Positions 26,131-34,982 of a stretch of DNA of 64,000 nucleotides are shown here, in pieces. Under the pieces are notes generated by a model. It was not told the DNA's origin. It searched no databases and was given only the letters and a program-made list of their open reading frames with translations. The stretch covers positions 9,233,224-9,297,223 of the forward strand of contig NZ_JADWYI010000001.1 of NCBI RefSeq assembly GCF_016904885.1, written 5' to 3'. The first letter of the stretch is position 1; every line of letters starts with the position of its first letter. Source of the stretch: Archangium primigenium. GTDB taxonomy: Bacteria > Myxococcota > Myxococcia > Myxococcales > Myxococcaceae. The position numbers and the translations under genes were made by a program.

Positions 26131-27770
26131 CGCGGCTGGACACGCGGCGCCGCGTAGCCCACGGAGAAGAGCACCGCGGAGGGCTCGCTCTCCTGGTTGC
26201 CCACGGCCTTCTGCGGCGTCCACGCGGCCACGCCCACCCGCTGTCCGTCCGGCGAGAAGCGCACCCGGCGCACCGACCAGCCGAACTCGCGCTCCGCCAC
26301 GGCGGCGGCCTGGCCCTCGCGCCAGAGCACCAGCCGCTTGTCCCAGCCCCCACTGACGAGCGCGTGCCCGTCCGGGGAGATGCCCGCGGTGGCCACCACG
26401 CCCCGGTGGCCCGTCCACTGCTGGAGTACCCGGCCCGAGCCCGCGTCCACCAGCGCCGCGGCGTTGCCCGCGGCCTCCGGCTCGACGACGCCCTTGCGCT
26501 CGCGCTCGTAGACGGCGCGGGTGCGCTCGGCGGTCGCCTGGGAGAAGGCCACGCCCAGCCGCTGGCCGGCGGCGTCCACGGTGACGTCGTTGACGTGCGC
26601 GGGGAAGGCGAAGTCGGCGCGCGGCGCGAGCACCCAGGTCCGGGACGCCTCGCCAGCGGACCCGGCCGCGGGCGCCTTGAGCGCGAGCACGGCCTCCGTG
26701 GTGGCCTCGTCGAAGGCCACCTCCACGCGCGCGGTGAACGGCGCGCCCAGCACCCCGGACACGCCCGGCGGCAGGCACGCGTCGCACACCGCCACGTCCA
26801 CGCCCTCGAGCGTGAGGCCCTTGAAGCGCAGCGTCTGGTTCCGGGCGAGCCGTGCCAGCGTGGCGCCAAGCGCCGTGGGCAGCGACAGCGTCTCCTTCAG
26901 GAAGGGCGTGTCGATGCCGGCCGCCGTCGCCGCCTGGGTGCCGATGACGATCGCGGGCGAGCGCGCGTCCAGGGCGAGCGTCAGGGGCGCCCGGCCATTG
27001 AGCAGCCCCGTCACCACCGCCTGTCCCGAGACGCGGGAGAAGCGCACCCGGGCCTCGGTGGGCCGCGACGTCTCCTCGCGCGGCTCGAACACGCGCACGT
27101 GCCTGTCCCAGCTGCCCGAGTACAGCGTGCCGTCCGGCGCGAAGGCGAGCGCGCTCACCCGCTCGCGGTGGGGCCGCGACTCGGAGTCGAAGCCCAGGTC
27201 CTCCACGCGCAGCACCGTGACGAGCCCCGCGGCCCCGCCCACCACGAGCATCCGGCCCGAGGGGTGGAAGGCCACCGCCGTGAGCGGCTCCTCGGTGCGC
27301 ACGCTCGCCCGGGGCGCGCCGGTGGCGGCGTCGAAGAGGCGCACCGTGCCATCCCACCCGGCGCTCGCCAGGAGCGCGCCGTCGGGCGAGAAGGCCAGGG
27401 CCTCCACGTCGAACTCGGACACGTTGAGCGGCTGCGTCGTCACGTGCTGGGGCGGAGACCCCACGCGCCAGAGCGCCAGCGCGTAGTCGCGCCCGTCCAG
27501 TTGCGTGTACGCCACGCGCGAGGCGTCCGGCGCGAAGGCGAGCGTCCACACGAAGAAGCGGCGCTCGAGCACGTCCCCTTCCTGGAACCCCACCACGTCC
27601 CCGGCGAGGTAGCCGCCCGGCGCGGCGGCGAGGCGCTCGCGCACGTCCGGGGCGAGCGCGCCCGCCCCATGGCCACAAGCCGCCAGGGCCAGCGCGCCCG
27701 CGACCCAGCCCGCCCGAGCCCACCGCGCCCGAGCCCAGCCGGCCCGAGCCCAAACGGCCCGAGGACTCAC
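26124..27770 (-). CDS. WD40-repeat lipoprotein with inserted retropepsin-like domain
   Basis: A 548-residue predicted lipoprotein (ALALAAC, lipidated Cys32). GTG 27770 overlaps the upstream stop (GTGA). WD40 blades are clear at about 75-230 (FSPDGALLASAGWDGTVRLF, FAPDGTLYSGSWDRHVRVFE) and again at 380-545 (SPDGHALVSGGWDKRLVLW). Between them, residues about 245-365 resemble a bacterial retropepsin-like aspartic protease. LTLALDARSPAIVIG stands where the DTG(A/S) active site is expected, and SGVLGAPFTARVEVAFDEA matches the conserved second half. The catalytic motif reads DAR, so activity is doubtful. The signal peptide carries a repeated WARAGWARARWARAGW. It is coupled to the LpoA-like gene. 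Confidence 0.8.
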   Translation of the reverse strand: MSPRAVWARAGWARARWARAGWVAGALALAACGHGAGALAPDVRERLAAAPGGYLAGDVVGFQEGDVLERRFFVWTLAFAPDASRVAYTQLDGRDYALALWRVGSPPQHVTTQPLNVSEFDVEALAFSPDGALLASAGWDGTVRLFDAATGAPRASVRTEEPLTAVAFHPSGRMLVVGGAAGLVTVLRVEDLGFDSESRPHRERVSALAFAPDGTLYSGSWDRHVRVFEPREETSRPTEARVRFSRVSGQAVVTGLLNGRAPLTLALDARSPAIVIGTQAATAAGIDTPFLKETLSLPTALGATLARLARNQTLRFKGLTLEGVDVAVCDACLPPGVSGVLGAPFTARVEVAFDEATTEAVLALKAPAAGSAGEASRTWVLAPRADFAFPAHVNDVTVDAAGQRLGVAFSQATAERTRAVYERERKGVVEPEAAGNAAALVDAGSGRVLQQWTGHRGVVATAGISPDGHALVSGGWDKRLVLWREGQAAAVAEREFGWSVRRVRFSPDGQRVGVAAWTPQKAVGNQESEPSAVLFSVGYAAPRVQPRQ

Positions 27771-29881
27771 AGGGCCTCCAGGGCCGCCGTCTCCTCCGGA
27801 GACACCTCGGTGACGCCCTTGTTGCTCACGGACAGCAGGAACAGGGGCTTGCGCGCCTCGCGCTTGTCGTCGAAGGACGTCTTGCCCGTGGCGCCGTCGA
27901 AGTCCTTGAGCGTGGCCAGCGCCTCGCGGAAGGCCGCGCGGCTGGTGGGCGCCTGCTTGGACTCGAGCAGCTGGCGCACCATGCGCGCCGAGTCGTACCC
28001 GTAGGCCTCCAGGAGGCTCGGGTCCCCCGAGTACGCCTGGCGGTAGGCCTGCACGAAGCGGCGCGTGGCCGGGCGCTGCGAGTCCACGAAGAAGCCGTCC
28101 ACGTACACCGAGCAGGTGACGAACTTGCCGCCGCGCTCGACGAGCTCCGGCAGGCCACTGGCGCCCTTGCCGCTGCTCCACGCGTTGGTGCCCAGGAGCA
28201 TCACCGTCTTGAGCGTCTTCTTGCCCGTCGTCTTGCGGATGCGCTCCAGGTCGCGCGCGTCACACGCGTTGGTGACGATGTCCTCCACGGCGAGCGCCGG
28301 CGCCACCAGGCTCACCCGCCGCCACTCGTCCGGGATGAAGATGGCCTCGAAGTCGATGACGGGCTCCACCGCGCCGCGCATCTTCTCCATGGCCTTGCGC
28401 TTGCGGAACGCGTCCTGGCCCGTCGTCTGCTCCTGCACCTCGCGCACGCCCTGGATGTAGTCGCCGCGATCCTCCAGGTAGTAGCGGCCCACGAGCTTCT
28501 TGGCCTCGGAGGTGAAGGTCGTCTGGTCGTGCGCGTACGTCTCGGCGCCACGCACCTGGCCGCCGTTGGCGTTCACCTGGTCCCAGAAGTCGTTGGCCAG
28601 CTCCACGCCGTAGGGCAGGTTCGGGTAGAGCATGGCGAAGCTCTTGAAGCCCTTCTGCTTCATCGCGTAGTCGGCGATGGCGCGCGCCTGCGCCGAGTTG
28701 GTCAGCATGTTGCGGAAGACATACGGACCGATGTCGGTGATGTCCTCCTGGCGCGTGAGCGTGAGCAGGGGCAGTTGCAGCTCCTCGGCCACCAGCGCCG
28801 CGCGCCGGGCGTCGTCCGCCACGATGGGGCCGAGCACCGCGATGGCGCCACTGTCGAACGCCAGCTGCTCCATGCCCTGCCCCGTGAGGTTCACGTCCCC
28901 CTGGGTGTCCTTGACGACGAGCTCCACGTCGCTGCCGGACAGGGCCAGCTTGATGCCGCGCATCACCGCCTCGCCCACGGCCTTGTACTTGCCCGTCATC
29001 GGCAGGAGCACCCCCACCGTGCGCGGCTGCACCTCCACGCGCCGCGTGGCGCGCGCGAGCAGGTCGCGGGCCTGGGACGCATAGGGGCTCGAGGGCGCCT
29101 CGGCGAGGAAGCGGTTGAGCGTCTCCTCCAGCCGGTTCCACTCGCGCAGGTGGTAGTAGATGCGCGCCAGCTTGAAGGTGAGCACCGGCCAGGCGGGGTT
29201 GGACGAGGACAGGCCCTCGGCCACCCGGGCCACGTCCACGAAGCCCGCGCGGCCCTCCACCAGTTGCTGCACCCGCGCCACCGCGGCCTGCTGCTCCTCG
29301 GGGGTGCGCGCCTGACCGGCCGCGTCCACCGCCATCTGCAGCGACGGGCCGAACAGCCCCGCCTTCTCCGCGGCCCGGGCCGCGTCCTCCATCAACTGGG
29401 CGCGCTCGGCGCCCTCGGCGCGCTCGGCGAGGCTGGAGAGCGTCTGGTAGGCGTCGCGGTAGGCCCCCACCTCCAGGGCGGCGCGGCCCAGCCGGCGCTT
29501 GGCGTCCACCGCCTGGGGGTGGAGCGGGTTCTCGAAGAGCAGCTCGTTGAAGGACTTGCGCGCGTTGACGTAGTCGCGCGAGTCGTAGAAGACCACGCCC
29601 GCGCGGTAGAGGGCGTCCTGGCCCGCGGTCGTCTCGGGGTAGGCCTTGCGCACGGCGAGGTAGCTCTCGGCGGCCTGCTGGGGCGAGGCCGTCTGGGCCT
29701 GCTGCACGGCCCGGGCGAGCGCCGCGTCGGCGGTGTCGTCCTGGCGCGCCTTGACGGGCGAGCGCGAGGAGCCTCCCGAGGTCTCGGCGCCGGAGCCCGA
29801 GCTCGCGGGGGTCTTGCAGGCGGTCATCAACAGCGTCAGCGCGAGCAACAGGGCGCGGCACGGAGAGAGGCGGACGTCCAT
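27767..29881 (-). CDS. LpoA-like/ABC-substrate-binding-fold lipoprotein with TPR region
   Basis: A 704-residue predicted lipoprotein (signal LLLALTLLMTAC). Residues about 45-300 form TPR-like helical repeats (ESYLAVRKAYPETTAGQDAL). From about 310 to the end is a type I periplasmic-binding fold (TVGVLLPMTGKYKAVGEAV, AVLGPIVADDARRAAL). This two-part layout is that of LpoA, the outer-membrane activator of the penicillin-binding protein PBP1A, though the family also contains simple ligand binders. Neither candidate start (29881 or 29896) has a good ribosome site; 29881 gives the more standard signal peptide. The WD40 lipoprotein is coupled downstream. A GT51-like gene lies about 1.3 kb beyond that, hinting at cell-wall work. 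Confidence 0.82.
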   Translation of the reverse strand: MDVRLSPCRALLLALTLLMTACKTPASSGSGAETSGGSSRSPVKARQDDTADAALARAVQQAQTASPQQAAESYLAVRKAYPETTAGQDALYRAGVVFYDSRDYVNARKSFNELLFENPLHPQAVDAKRRLGRAALEVGAYRDAYQTLSSLAERAEGAERAQLMEDAARAAEKAGLFGPSLQMAVDAAGQARTPEEQQAAVARVQQLVEGRAGFVDVARVAEGLSSSNPAWPVLTFKLARIYYHLREWNRLEETLNRFLAEAPSSPYASQARDLLARATRRVEVQPRTVGVLLPMTGKYKAVGEAVMRGIKLALSGSDVELVVKDTQGDVNLTGQGMEQLAFDSGAIAVLGPIVADDARRAALVAEELQLPLLTLTRQEDITDIGPYVFRNMLTNSAQARAIADYAMKQKGFKSFAMLYPNLPYGVELANDFWDQVNANGGQVRGAETYAHDQTTFTSEAKKLVGRYYLEDRGDYIQGVREVQEQTTGQDAFRKRKAMEKMRGAVEPVIDFEAIFIPDEWRRVSLVAPALAVEDIVTNACDARDLERIRKTTGKKTLKTVMLLGTNAWSSGKGASGLPELVERGGKFVTCSVYVDGFFVDSQRPATRRFVQAYRQAYSGDPSLLEAYGYDSARMVRQLLESKQAPTSRAAFREALATLKDFDGATGKTSFDDKREARKPLFLLSVSNKGVTEVSPEETAALEAL

Positions 29882-30149
29882 GGTGGAGGCGTGCATAGCA
29901 GTGGGGCGTGGGCCGCGTCGACAACCGAGCGGGGGGAAGATTCCCCAGGGAAGGGCCGGGTTCTGCATCCGACGTGCCGAGCGGGTCTCCCTCGGGCGGA
30001 GCGCGGGAGCGCGGCTTCGGGCCCACGGGCCGTGGCCCTCGGGACTCGCCTGACGGGAGGGCGAGGAGGGAGGCGGCGCTCGGTTGCCGCGCCGGGCCCC
30101 CCGACCCAACCTCCCAGACAGGAAGTTTCCAACGAATCAGGAGGACGTC

Positions 30150-30356
30150 ATGGCCCACACCACCAAGCCCCGCGCGGAGTACGGCGGCACGAGCGAGCAG
30201 CGGCAGCGTGAACTCGGGGGCGACAATTTCGAGGAGCGCGAGCCCCAGACGCCCGAGGAGATCGCGGCGGCCCGCGGCTCCCCGGAGGAGGACGGCCACC
30301 AGGTGGAGCACCTGGAGCTGCTGCCCCACGCGCGCCGCGAGCCCTCGGAGGACTAG
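30150..30356 (+). CDS. Small acidic hydrophilic protein, unknown
   Basis: A 68-residue protein with an excellent ribosome site (AGGAGG, 30139-30144) before ATG 30150. It is rich in Glu, Arg and Gln with no hydrophobic core, and is therefore probably disordered. It contains PQTPEEIAAARGSPEE and ends in EPSED. It diverges from the LpoA-like gene and overlaps the stop of the convergent kinase by 3 bp. No family is recognised. The strong translation start and the codon pattern support a real gene. Confidence 0.65.
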   Translation: MAHTTKPRAEYGGTSEQRQRELGGDNFEEREPQTPEEIAAARGSPEEDGHQVEHLELLPHARREPSED

Positions 30357-33300
30357 CTCACCCCCCGGGCCGCGGGGGCCACCTCCGGCGGGGACACGGG
30401 CACGGGCGTGGAGCGGCGCGGCTGCATGGCCCGCCGCAGCTTGGCCACGAGCACGTCCGGGTTGACCGGATAGGTGAGCACGTCGTCCGCGCCCGCGTCG
30501 AGTCCGGCCTCCACCCATCGGGGATCCTCGGGCGGCGCGAGCACGAAGATGGGCAGCGAGGCCATCTGCTCCGTGGAGCGCAGGGAGCGGGTGAGCCCCG
30601 CGCCGTCACCGTCCGGCAGGCACGCGGCCACCACCAGCGCCTGACTGCCCTCGGCCAGGAGCACCCGCGCCCGGGCCACCGAGTCGGCCAGCACCACCCG
30701 CACCCCATCCGCGAGGAAGCGCGCCTGGAGCGCCGAGGCCCGCGCGACGTTGGGCTCGGCGAGCACCACGGTGTGCCAGGCCTTGTCCCCGAGCACCAGC
30801 TCCGTCACCTCCGCGGCGAGCGCCTCCAGCGCCGGCGCGGGCAGCCGCCCCGAGGCGCGCAGCGCGGTGAGCGCCTGGGACGCGGCCGAGGCCACGAGCG
30901 TGGCCGTCTTCATCGCCTCGAGCAGCGACACGGCCGCCGCCAGCGCCAGCACGGCCTTGGGCGCGCTCGCCGCGAGGGGGGGCGCGTCCCGGGTGCAGGC
31001 GCCGATGAGGCCCGCCAGCTCCCCCGAATCCCGCCCGAGGATGGCCCGCACCGACTCGCACGAGGGCCGGGTGAAGGCGTCGCCCGGCGCGCTCGACTCC
31101 TGGAAGGCCGCGAGCGCCAGGGCATAGGCCACCGCCGAGGCGCGCTCGGCCTCCGCCCGCCCCGCCCCGAGCCGCTGGGCCACGCGCCGGGCCAGCTTGG
31201 CGAGCGCCGGGCCCTGCACGCCCACGCCCCCGAGCGTGGCCAGCGCCGCGTCCACCACCCGCGCGTGCCAGCGCGCCGCGAGGCCCAAGGGCCCCGCCTC
31301 GCCGCCCAGCGCCTCGGCGAGCGAGGGCAGCACGCGCACCTCCATGGAGGGCGCCGCCGCCATCAGCCGCGCCACCACCGCGGGCGCGTCCTTCACGGTG
31401 TCGGCCGCCACCAGGGCCACCTCGGTGCCGCCCAGGGCCACGGCCTTGTCCACGTCCGCCGCGCCCGTGCCCGAGGCCGCCACGCCCTGACGGGTGAGCA
31501 GCCGCACCGCCAGGTCACGCAGCTCCGCGTCCTCGGACACCACCAGCATGGTGCGCGCGAGCGACACCGGGGCCTTCACCGCGGGCGCGGCCACGGTCGG
31601 CACCGGCGCGGGGGTGGGCACGGGCGGCACGGGCGGGGGCAGCGCCGCCAGGGCCGCGGCGGACACGGGCGCCGCCACGGAGATGTCCATGAAGGCCGAC
31701 TCGTCCAACAGCCGCTCGCGGGTGCGCGTGAGCTTGTCCGCGAAGGGCGTCACGCCCGGCTGGGACTCCGAGCCCACCGACATCATCCGCGACCACTCCT
31801 CGTGCGGCTCGGACGCCTCGCCCCGGTAGAAGCGGCCGATGGCCCGGCGCAGCCCGCCCTCCGTGGCGTAGATGCCCCGCACGGTGCAGCCGGTGATGAA
31901 CTTGAGCTCGTCCAGGCGCGCCAGGTCGCGCGGCTCGCGCATGGCGCACACCAGCTCCTTGGCCTGCTGGGTGACGGGCACCGCCTCCAGCCGCTCCGCC
32001 TTCTCCAGGGGCAGCAGGGACAGGAGCGCGCGCGGCACCGGCATGGTGCGCAACACCCGGTCCGAGATGAACGGGATGCCGCCCTGCTCGCTCAAGGCGC
32101 GCATGACGTCCTCCTGGGACAGGAGCCCCTCGGCCACGAGCAGCTCGCCGATGCGGCCTCCGGTGCGCCGCTGCCGCTCCAGGGCGCCCTTGAGCTGGGG
32201 CTCGGACAGCTTGCCCACCACGAGCAGCATCTCGCCCAGCTTGCGGCGCGTGGGCCGCATCACCCGCGTGGGCACCGCGAGCACGCCCGTGCCCGCGCCC
32301 AGCGGCATGCGGCCGGTGCCCCCCGCCAGGGGCATGGCCCCGGTGCGTCCGCCCACCGGCGGAGGCGACACGGCGGCGGGCGGCGGCGCGGACCGCAGGG
32401 ACGGCTCCACCGCCGGGCGCAGGGGCGCGGGCGTGCCCGGGCGGGGGCCGCCGAGGAAGGGCGGGCGCGAGCGCACCGAGGTGAGCGGCGGCGGGCGCTG
32501 CAGCCCCGCGTCCGAGCCCAGGCGGATCTCCTCGCCGCGCGTCTCGTTGCTGCCCTCCAGGGGCGAGCGGCGGTTGGGAAAGCAGCGCTGGAAGAGCGCC
32601 GCCACGTCCTGGGGACCCACGCGCAGGCGGTTGTCGAAGAGGAAGTTCTGCAGCGCGTCCGAGATGTCGCGCGCCCGGTGGTAGCGCGCGGTGGGGTCCG
32701 GCGCGAGCGCCCGGGTGACGATGCCCCAGAGCGCCGCGGGCACGCCCGGCACCGGCGCCAGGCTCTTCACGTCGAACTGGGCGATGGCGCGCAGGGTCTG
32801 GAAGTAGTCCGCGCCGTGGAAGAGCTGCCGGCCCGCGAGCAGCTCGTAGAGCATCAACCCGATGAGGAAGAGGTCCGCGCGCTGGTCCACCTCCGCGCCC
32901 TTGACCTGCTCGGGCGCGAGGTAGCCCGCCTTGCCCTTGACCACGCCCACCTGGGTGCCGCTCTGGGCGTTGGCCGCCTTGGCGATGCCGAAGTCGGCGA
33001 GCTTCACCTCGCCGCTGCTGGCCACCATCACGTTGGACGGGTTGACGTCCCGGTGGATGATGTTGAGCGGGCGGCCCGCCGCGTCCACGCGGCCGTGCGC
33101 GTACGCCAGGCCCTCGGTGACCTGCTGGACCATGAAGCACACCTCGCGCAGGCCCAACGGCACGCCGTGCGCCGCCCCTCCGCGCTGGAGCGCCCGGAGG
33201 TTCTCGCCCTCCACGAACTCCATCACCATGTAGTACTGGCCCTCGAGCGCGCCCAGGTCGAACACCTGCACCACGTTGGCGTGCTGCAGGCAGACCGTGA

Positions 33301-33472
33301 GCTTCGCCTCGCGCAGGAAGAGCTCCACGAACTCCTGGTCCTGCGCCATGGAGGGCAGGATGCGCTTGACGGCCACGGGCTTCTCGAAGCCCTCGGCCCC
33401 CATCACCTTGGCGAGGAACACTTCGGCCATGCCGCCCGCGGCCAGCTTCCGGATGAGTCGATACGTGGCCAT
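30353..33472 (-). CDS. Ser/Thr kinase fused to a MshEN-type domain and receiver-like domains
   Basis: A 1039-residue multidomain protein. ATG 33472 is preceded by GGGGAGG. A Hanks-type kinase lies at 1-275 (catalytic loop HRDVNPSN with Asp142, DFG at 160-162); the usual catalytic-loop Lys is Asn144. After a Pro/Gly-rich linker, residues about 405-555 match the N-terminal MshEN/GspE_N domain of secretion ATPases (KLGEMLLVVGKLSEPQLKGA), a fold that can bind c-di-GMP. Residues about 640-740 look like a degenerate receiver. The last approximately 120 residues look like a receiver (SQALVVAACLPDGDGAGLTR) whose acidic acceptor is unclear. No membrane helix is present. It lies downstream of dnaJ on the same strand, 232 bp away. 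Confidence 0.85.
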   Translation of the reverse strand: MATYRLIRKLAAGGMAEVFLAKVMGAEGFEKPVAVKRILPSMAQDQEFVELFLREAKLTVCLQHANVVQVFDLGALEGQYYMVMEFVEGENLRALQRGGAAHGVPLGLREVCFMVQQVTEGLAYAHGRVDAAGRPLNIIHRDVNPSNVMVASSGEVKLADFGIAKAANAQSGTQVGVVKGKAGYLAPEQVKGAEVDQRADLFLIGLMLYELLAGRQLFHGADYFQTLRAIAQFDVKSLAPVPGVPAALWGIVTRALAPDPTARYHRARDISDALQNFLFDNRLRVGPQDVAALFQRCFPNRRSPLEGSNETRGEEIRLGSDAGLQRPPPLTSVRSRPPFLGGPRPGTPAPLRPAVEPSLRSAPPPAAVSPPPVGGRTGAMPLAGGTGRMPLGAGTGVLAVPTRVMRPTRRKLGEMLLVVGKLSEPQLKGALERQRRTGGRIGELLVAEGLLSQEDVMRALSEQGGIPFISDRVLRTMPVPRALLSLLPLEKAERLEAVPVTQQAKELVCAMREPRDLARLDELKFITGCTVRGIYATEGGLRRAIGRFYRGEASEPHEEWSRMMSVGSESQPGVTPFADKLTRTRERLLDESAFMDISVAAPVSAAALAALPPPVPPVPTPAPVPTVAAPAVKAPVSLARTMLVVSEDAELRDLAVRLLTRQGVAASGTGAADVDKAVALGGTEVALVAADTVKDAPAVVARLMAAAPSMEVRVLPSLAEALGGEAGPLGLAARWHARVVDAALATLGGVGVQGPALAKLARRVAQRLGAGRAEAERASAVAYALALAAFQESSAPGDAFTRPSCESVRAILGRDSGELAGLIGACTRDAPPLAASAPKAVLALAAAVSLLEAMKTATLVASAASQALTALRASGRLPAPALEALAAEVTELVLGDKAWHTVVLAEPNVARASALQARFLADGVRVVLADSVARARVLLAEGSQALVVAACLPDGDGAGLTRSLRSTEQMASLPIFVLAPPEDPRWVEAGLDAGADDVLTYPVNPDVLVAKLRRAMQPRRSTPVPVSPPEVAPAARGVS

Positions 33473-33665
33473 GCCGACACCTCCCCTCTCCCCGAGGTTG
33501 CATGCTCGGTATGGCCATGCACGGAGGCGTTGGTGAGTGCCCTTGGCCGTGGGACGCCATGAACGTCCACCCCCGGGCACTCCTTTTCGCGGGTGGCTTG
33601 CCCCGCCGTTCACCCATGGCCAGCGACCCATCCCCCCGGGACGGTGGGACAGGGCCCGGCAAGGG

Positions 33666-33696
33666 GCGCGCGGGGCCGACATGTCGGCCCGCGCGC
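33666..33696 (-). terminator. Strong hairpin after dnaJ
   Basis: GCGCGCGGGGCCGACA and TGTCGGCCCGCGCGC pair over 15 positions with one bulged G, centred on ACATGT. It begins 8 bp beyond the dnaJ stop, separating dnaJ from the downstream kinase gene. No T-run follows. Confidence 0.6.
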
Positions 33697-33704
33697 GGGC
33701 GGAC

Positions 33705-34835
33705 TCAGCCGAACAGCTCGCGCACCTTCTCGAAGAAGTTCTTCGACTGCGGGTGGGCTTCCGCCCCGCTCGACTCGGCGAACTTCTCGAGCAGCTCGCG
33801 CTGCTTGCCGGTGAGGTTGGTGGGCGTCTCGACGATGACGCGCACGTGCTGATCTCCCCGCTGGCCGCTGTGCAGGTGGGGCACGCCCTTGCCCTTGAGG
33901 CGGAACACCTTGCCGGACTGGGCGCCCTCGGGGATGGTCATCTTCACCTTGCCGTCCAGCGTGGGCACGTCGATCTTCGCGCCGAGCGCCGCCTGGGTGA
34001 AGGAGATGGGCACCTCGCAGAAGACGTCGTAGTCCTCGCGCTGGAAGAGCGGGTGCTCGCGCACGATGACCGTCACGTACAGGTCGCCCGCGGGCCCGCC
34101 CCGGTCTCCCGGCTCGCCCAGGCCCGTGAGCCGCACCCGCGTGCCGTTGTCCACGCCCGGCGGGATGTTGACCTCGATGACCTCTTCGCTGGGCACCTTG
34201 CCCGAGCCCTTGCACTTGCCGCAGGCGTCCGGCACCACCGCGCCCGTGCCCCCACACTCGGTGCACGGCCGGGACACGGCGAAGAAGCCCTGGGTGAAGC
34301 GCACCTCGCCCGCGCCGCCGCACGTGCCGCACGTCTTGGGCGGCGCGCCGCTCTTGCTGCCCGAGCCCGAGCACGTGTCGCACTTCTTGGGCCGCGGAAT
34401 CGGCACCTTGGGCCGGCAGCCGAACGCCGCCTCCTCGAAGGAGATCTCCAGGTTGAAGCGCAGGTCCGCGCCGCGGTTGCTCACCCGGCCCCGGCCGCCC
34501 CGGCCCCCGAAGATGTCGCCGAAGATTTCCCCGAAGATGTCGTTGATGTTGACGCCCTGGAAGCCCCCGCCGAACGGGTCTCCTCCGGCCGCGCCACCCA
34601 CGCCCGCGTGACCGAACCGGTCATAGCGGCCTCGCCGCTCGGGATCGCTCAGGACCTCGTAGGCTTCCGAGGCCTCCTTGAACTTCTCCTCGGCCTCGTG
34701 GTTCCCGGGGTTTCGGTCCGGGTGGTACTGCAGAGCCACCTTGCGAAAGGCGCTCTTCAGGTCCTGCGCGGAGACGTTCTTCTGAACTCCCAGGACCTCA
34801 TAATAATCACGTTTCTGCCCCGACACCGCTGGCAT
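33705..34835 (-). CDS. dnaJ: Molecular chaperone DnaJ (Hsp40)
   Basis: A 376-residue class I J-protein, full length for DnaJ. The J domain (about 7-75) has the HPD motif in YHPDRNPGNHEAEE. A Gly/Phe-rich stretch follows (DPFGGGFQG). Four zinc-finger repeats are complete: CDTCSGSG, CGTCGGAG, CTECGGTG and CGKCKGSG. The C-terminal substrate-binding domains run to the end. It delivers unfolded proteins to DnaK and stimulates its ATPase. ATG 34835 with AGGGG upstream is preferred over an in-frame TTG at 34844. No dnaK or grpE is adjacent. The promoter has a sigma-70-like pair and a palindrome, but no CIRCE element. Confidence 0.95.
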   Translation of the reverse strand: MPAVSGQKRDYYEVLGVQKNVSAQDLKSAFRKVALQYHPDRNPGNHEAEEKFKEASEAYEVLSDPERRGRYDRFGHAGVGGAAGGDPFGGGFQGVNINDIFGEIFGDIFGGRGGRGRVSNRGADLRFNLEISFEEAAFGCRPKVPIPRPKKCDTCSGSGSKSGAPPKTCGTCGGAGEVRFTQGFFAVSRPCTECGGTGAVVPDACGKCKGSGKVPSEEVIEVNIPPGVDNGTRVRLTGLGEPGDRGGPAGDLYVTVIVREHPLFQREDYDVFCEVPISFTQAALGAKIDVPTLDGKVKMTIPEGAQSGKVFRLKGKGVPHLHSGQRGDQHVRVIVETPTNLTGKQRELLEKFAESSGAEAHPQSKNFFEKVRELFG

Positions 34836-34866
34836 CGCTATCAAACCCCTGGATTTATTGGACTTT

Positions 34867-34880
34867 CTCCGCGCGCGGAG
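34867..34880. promoter_or_regulatory. 14-bp perfect palindrome in the dnaJ leader
   Basis: CTCCGCGCGCGGAG lies just downstream of the expected dnaJ transcription start and upstream of its ribosome site. It could be an operator or a small leader hairpin. It does not match the CIRCE heat-shock element. Confidence 0.35.
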
Positions 34881-34891
34881 GCTTCGTGGCC

Positions 34892-34919
34892 ACTATAACG
34901 CACGTGGAGGTCCCAGCAA
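34892..34919 (-). promoter_or_regulatory. Candidate dnaJ promoter
   Basis: Read on the minus strand, TTGCTG (34919-34914) and TATAGT (34897-34892) are 16 bp apart. The -10 is close to consensus. The predicted start is about 45-50 bp before ATG 34835. Confidence 0.5.
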
Positions 34920-34922
34920 TCC

Positions 34923-34951
34923 GCGCCCGCCCCGGTCCAGGGGGCGGGCGC
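34923..34951 (-). terminator. Perfect 11-bp hairpin between two minus-strand genes
   Basis: GCGCCCGCCCC and GGGGCGGGCGC are perfectly complementary around a 7-base loop. It follows the stop of the gene at 34983 by about 30 bp and precedes the dnaJ promoter. It most likely ends the upstream transcript. Confidence 0.55.
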
Positions 34952-34982
34952 CTCGGGTCGACGGCGGCCCGGGGCGGGCCGA

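Noticed and set aside
33666-34951. CIRCE/HrcA heat-shock element near dnaJ
   Set aside because: No TTAGCACTC-N9-GAGTGCTAA-like sequence is present; the palindromes found are unrelated GC-rich sequences.
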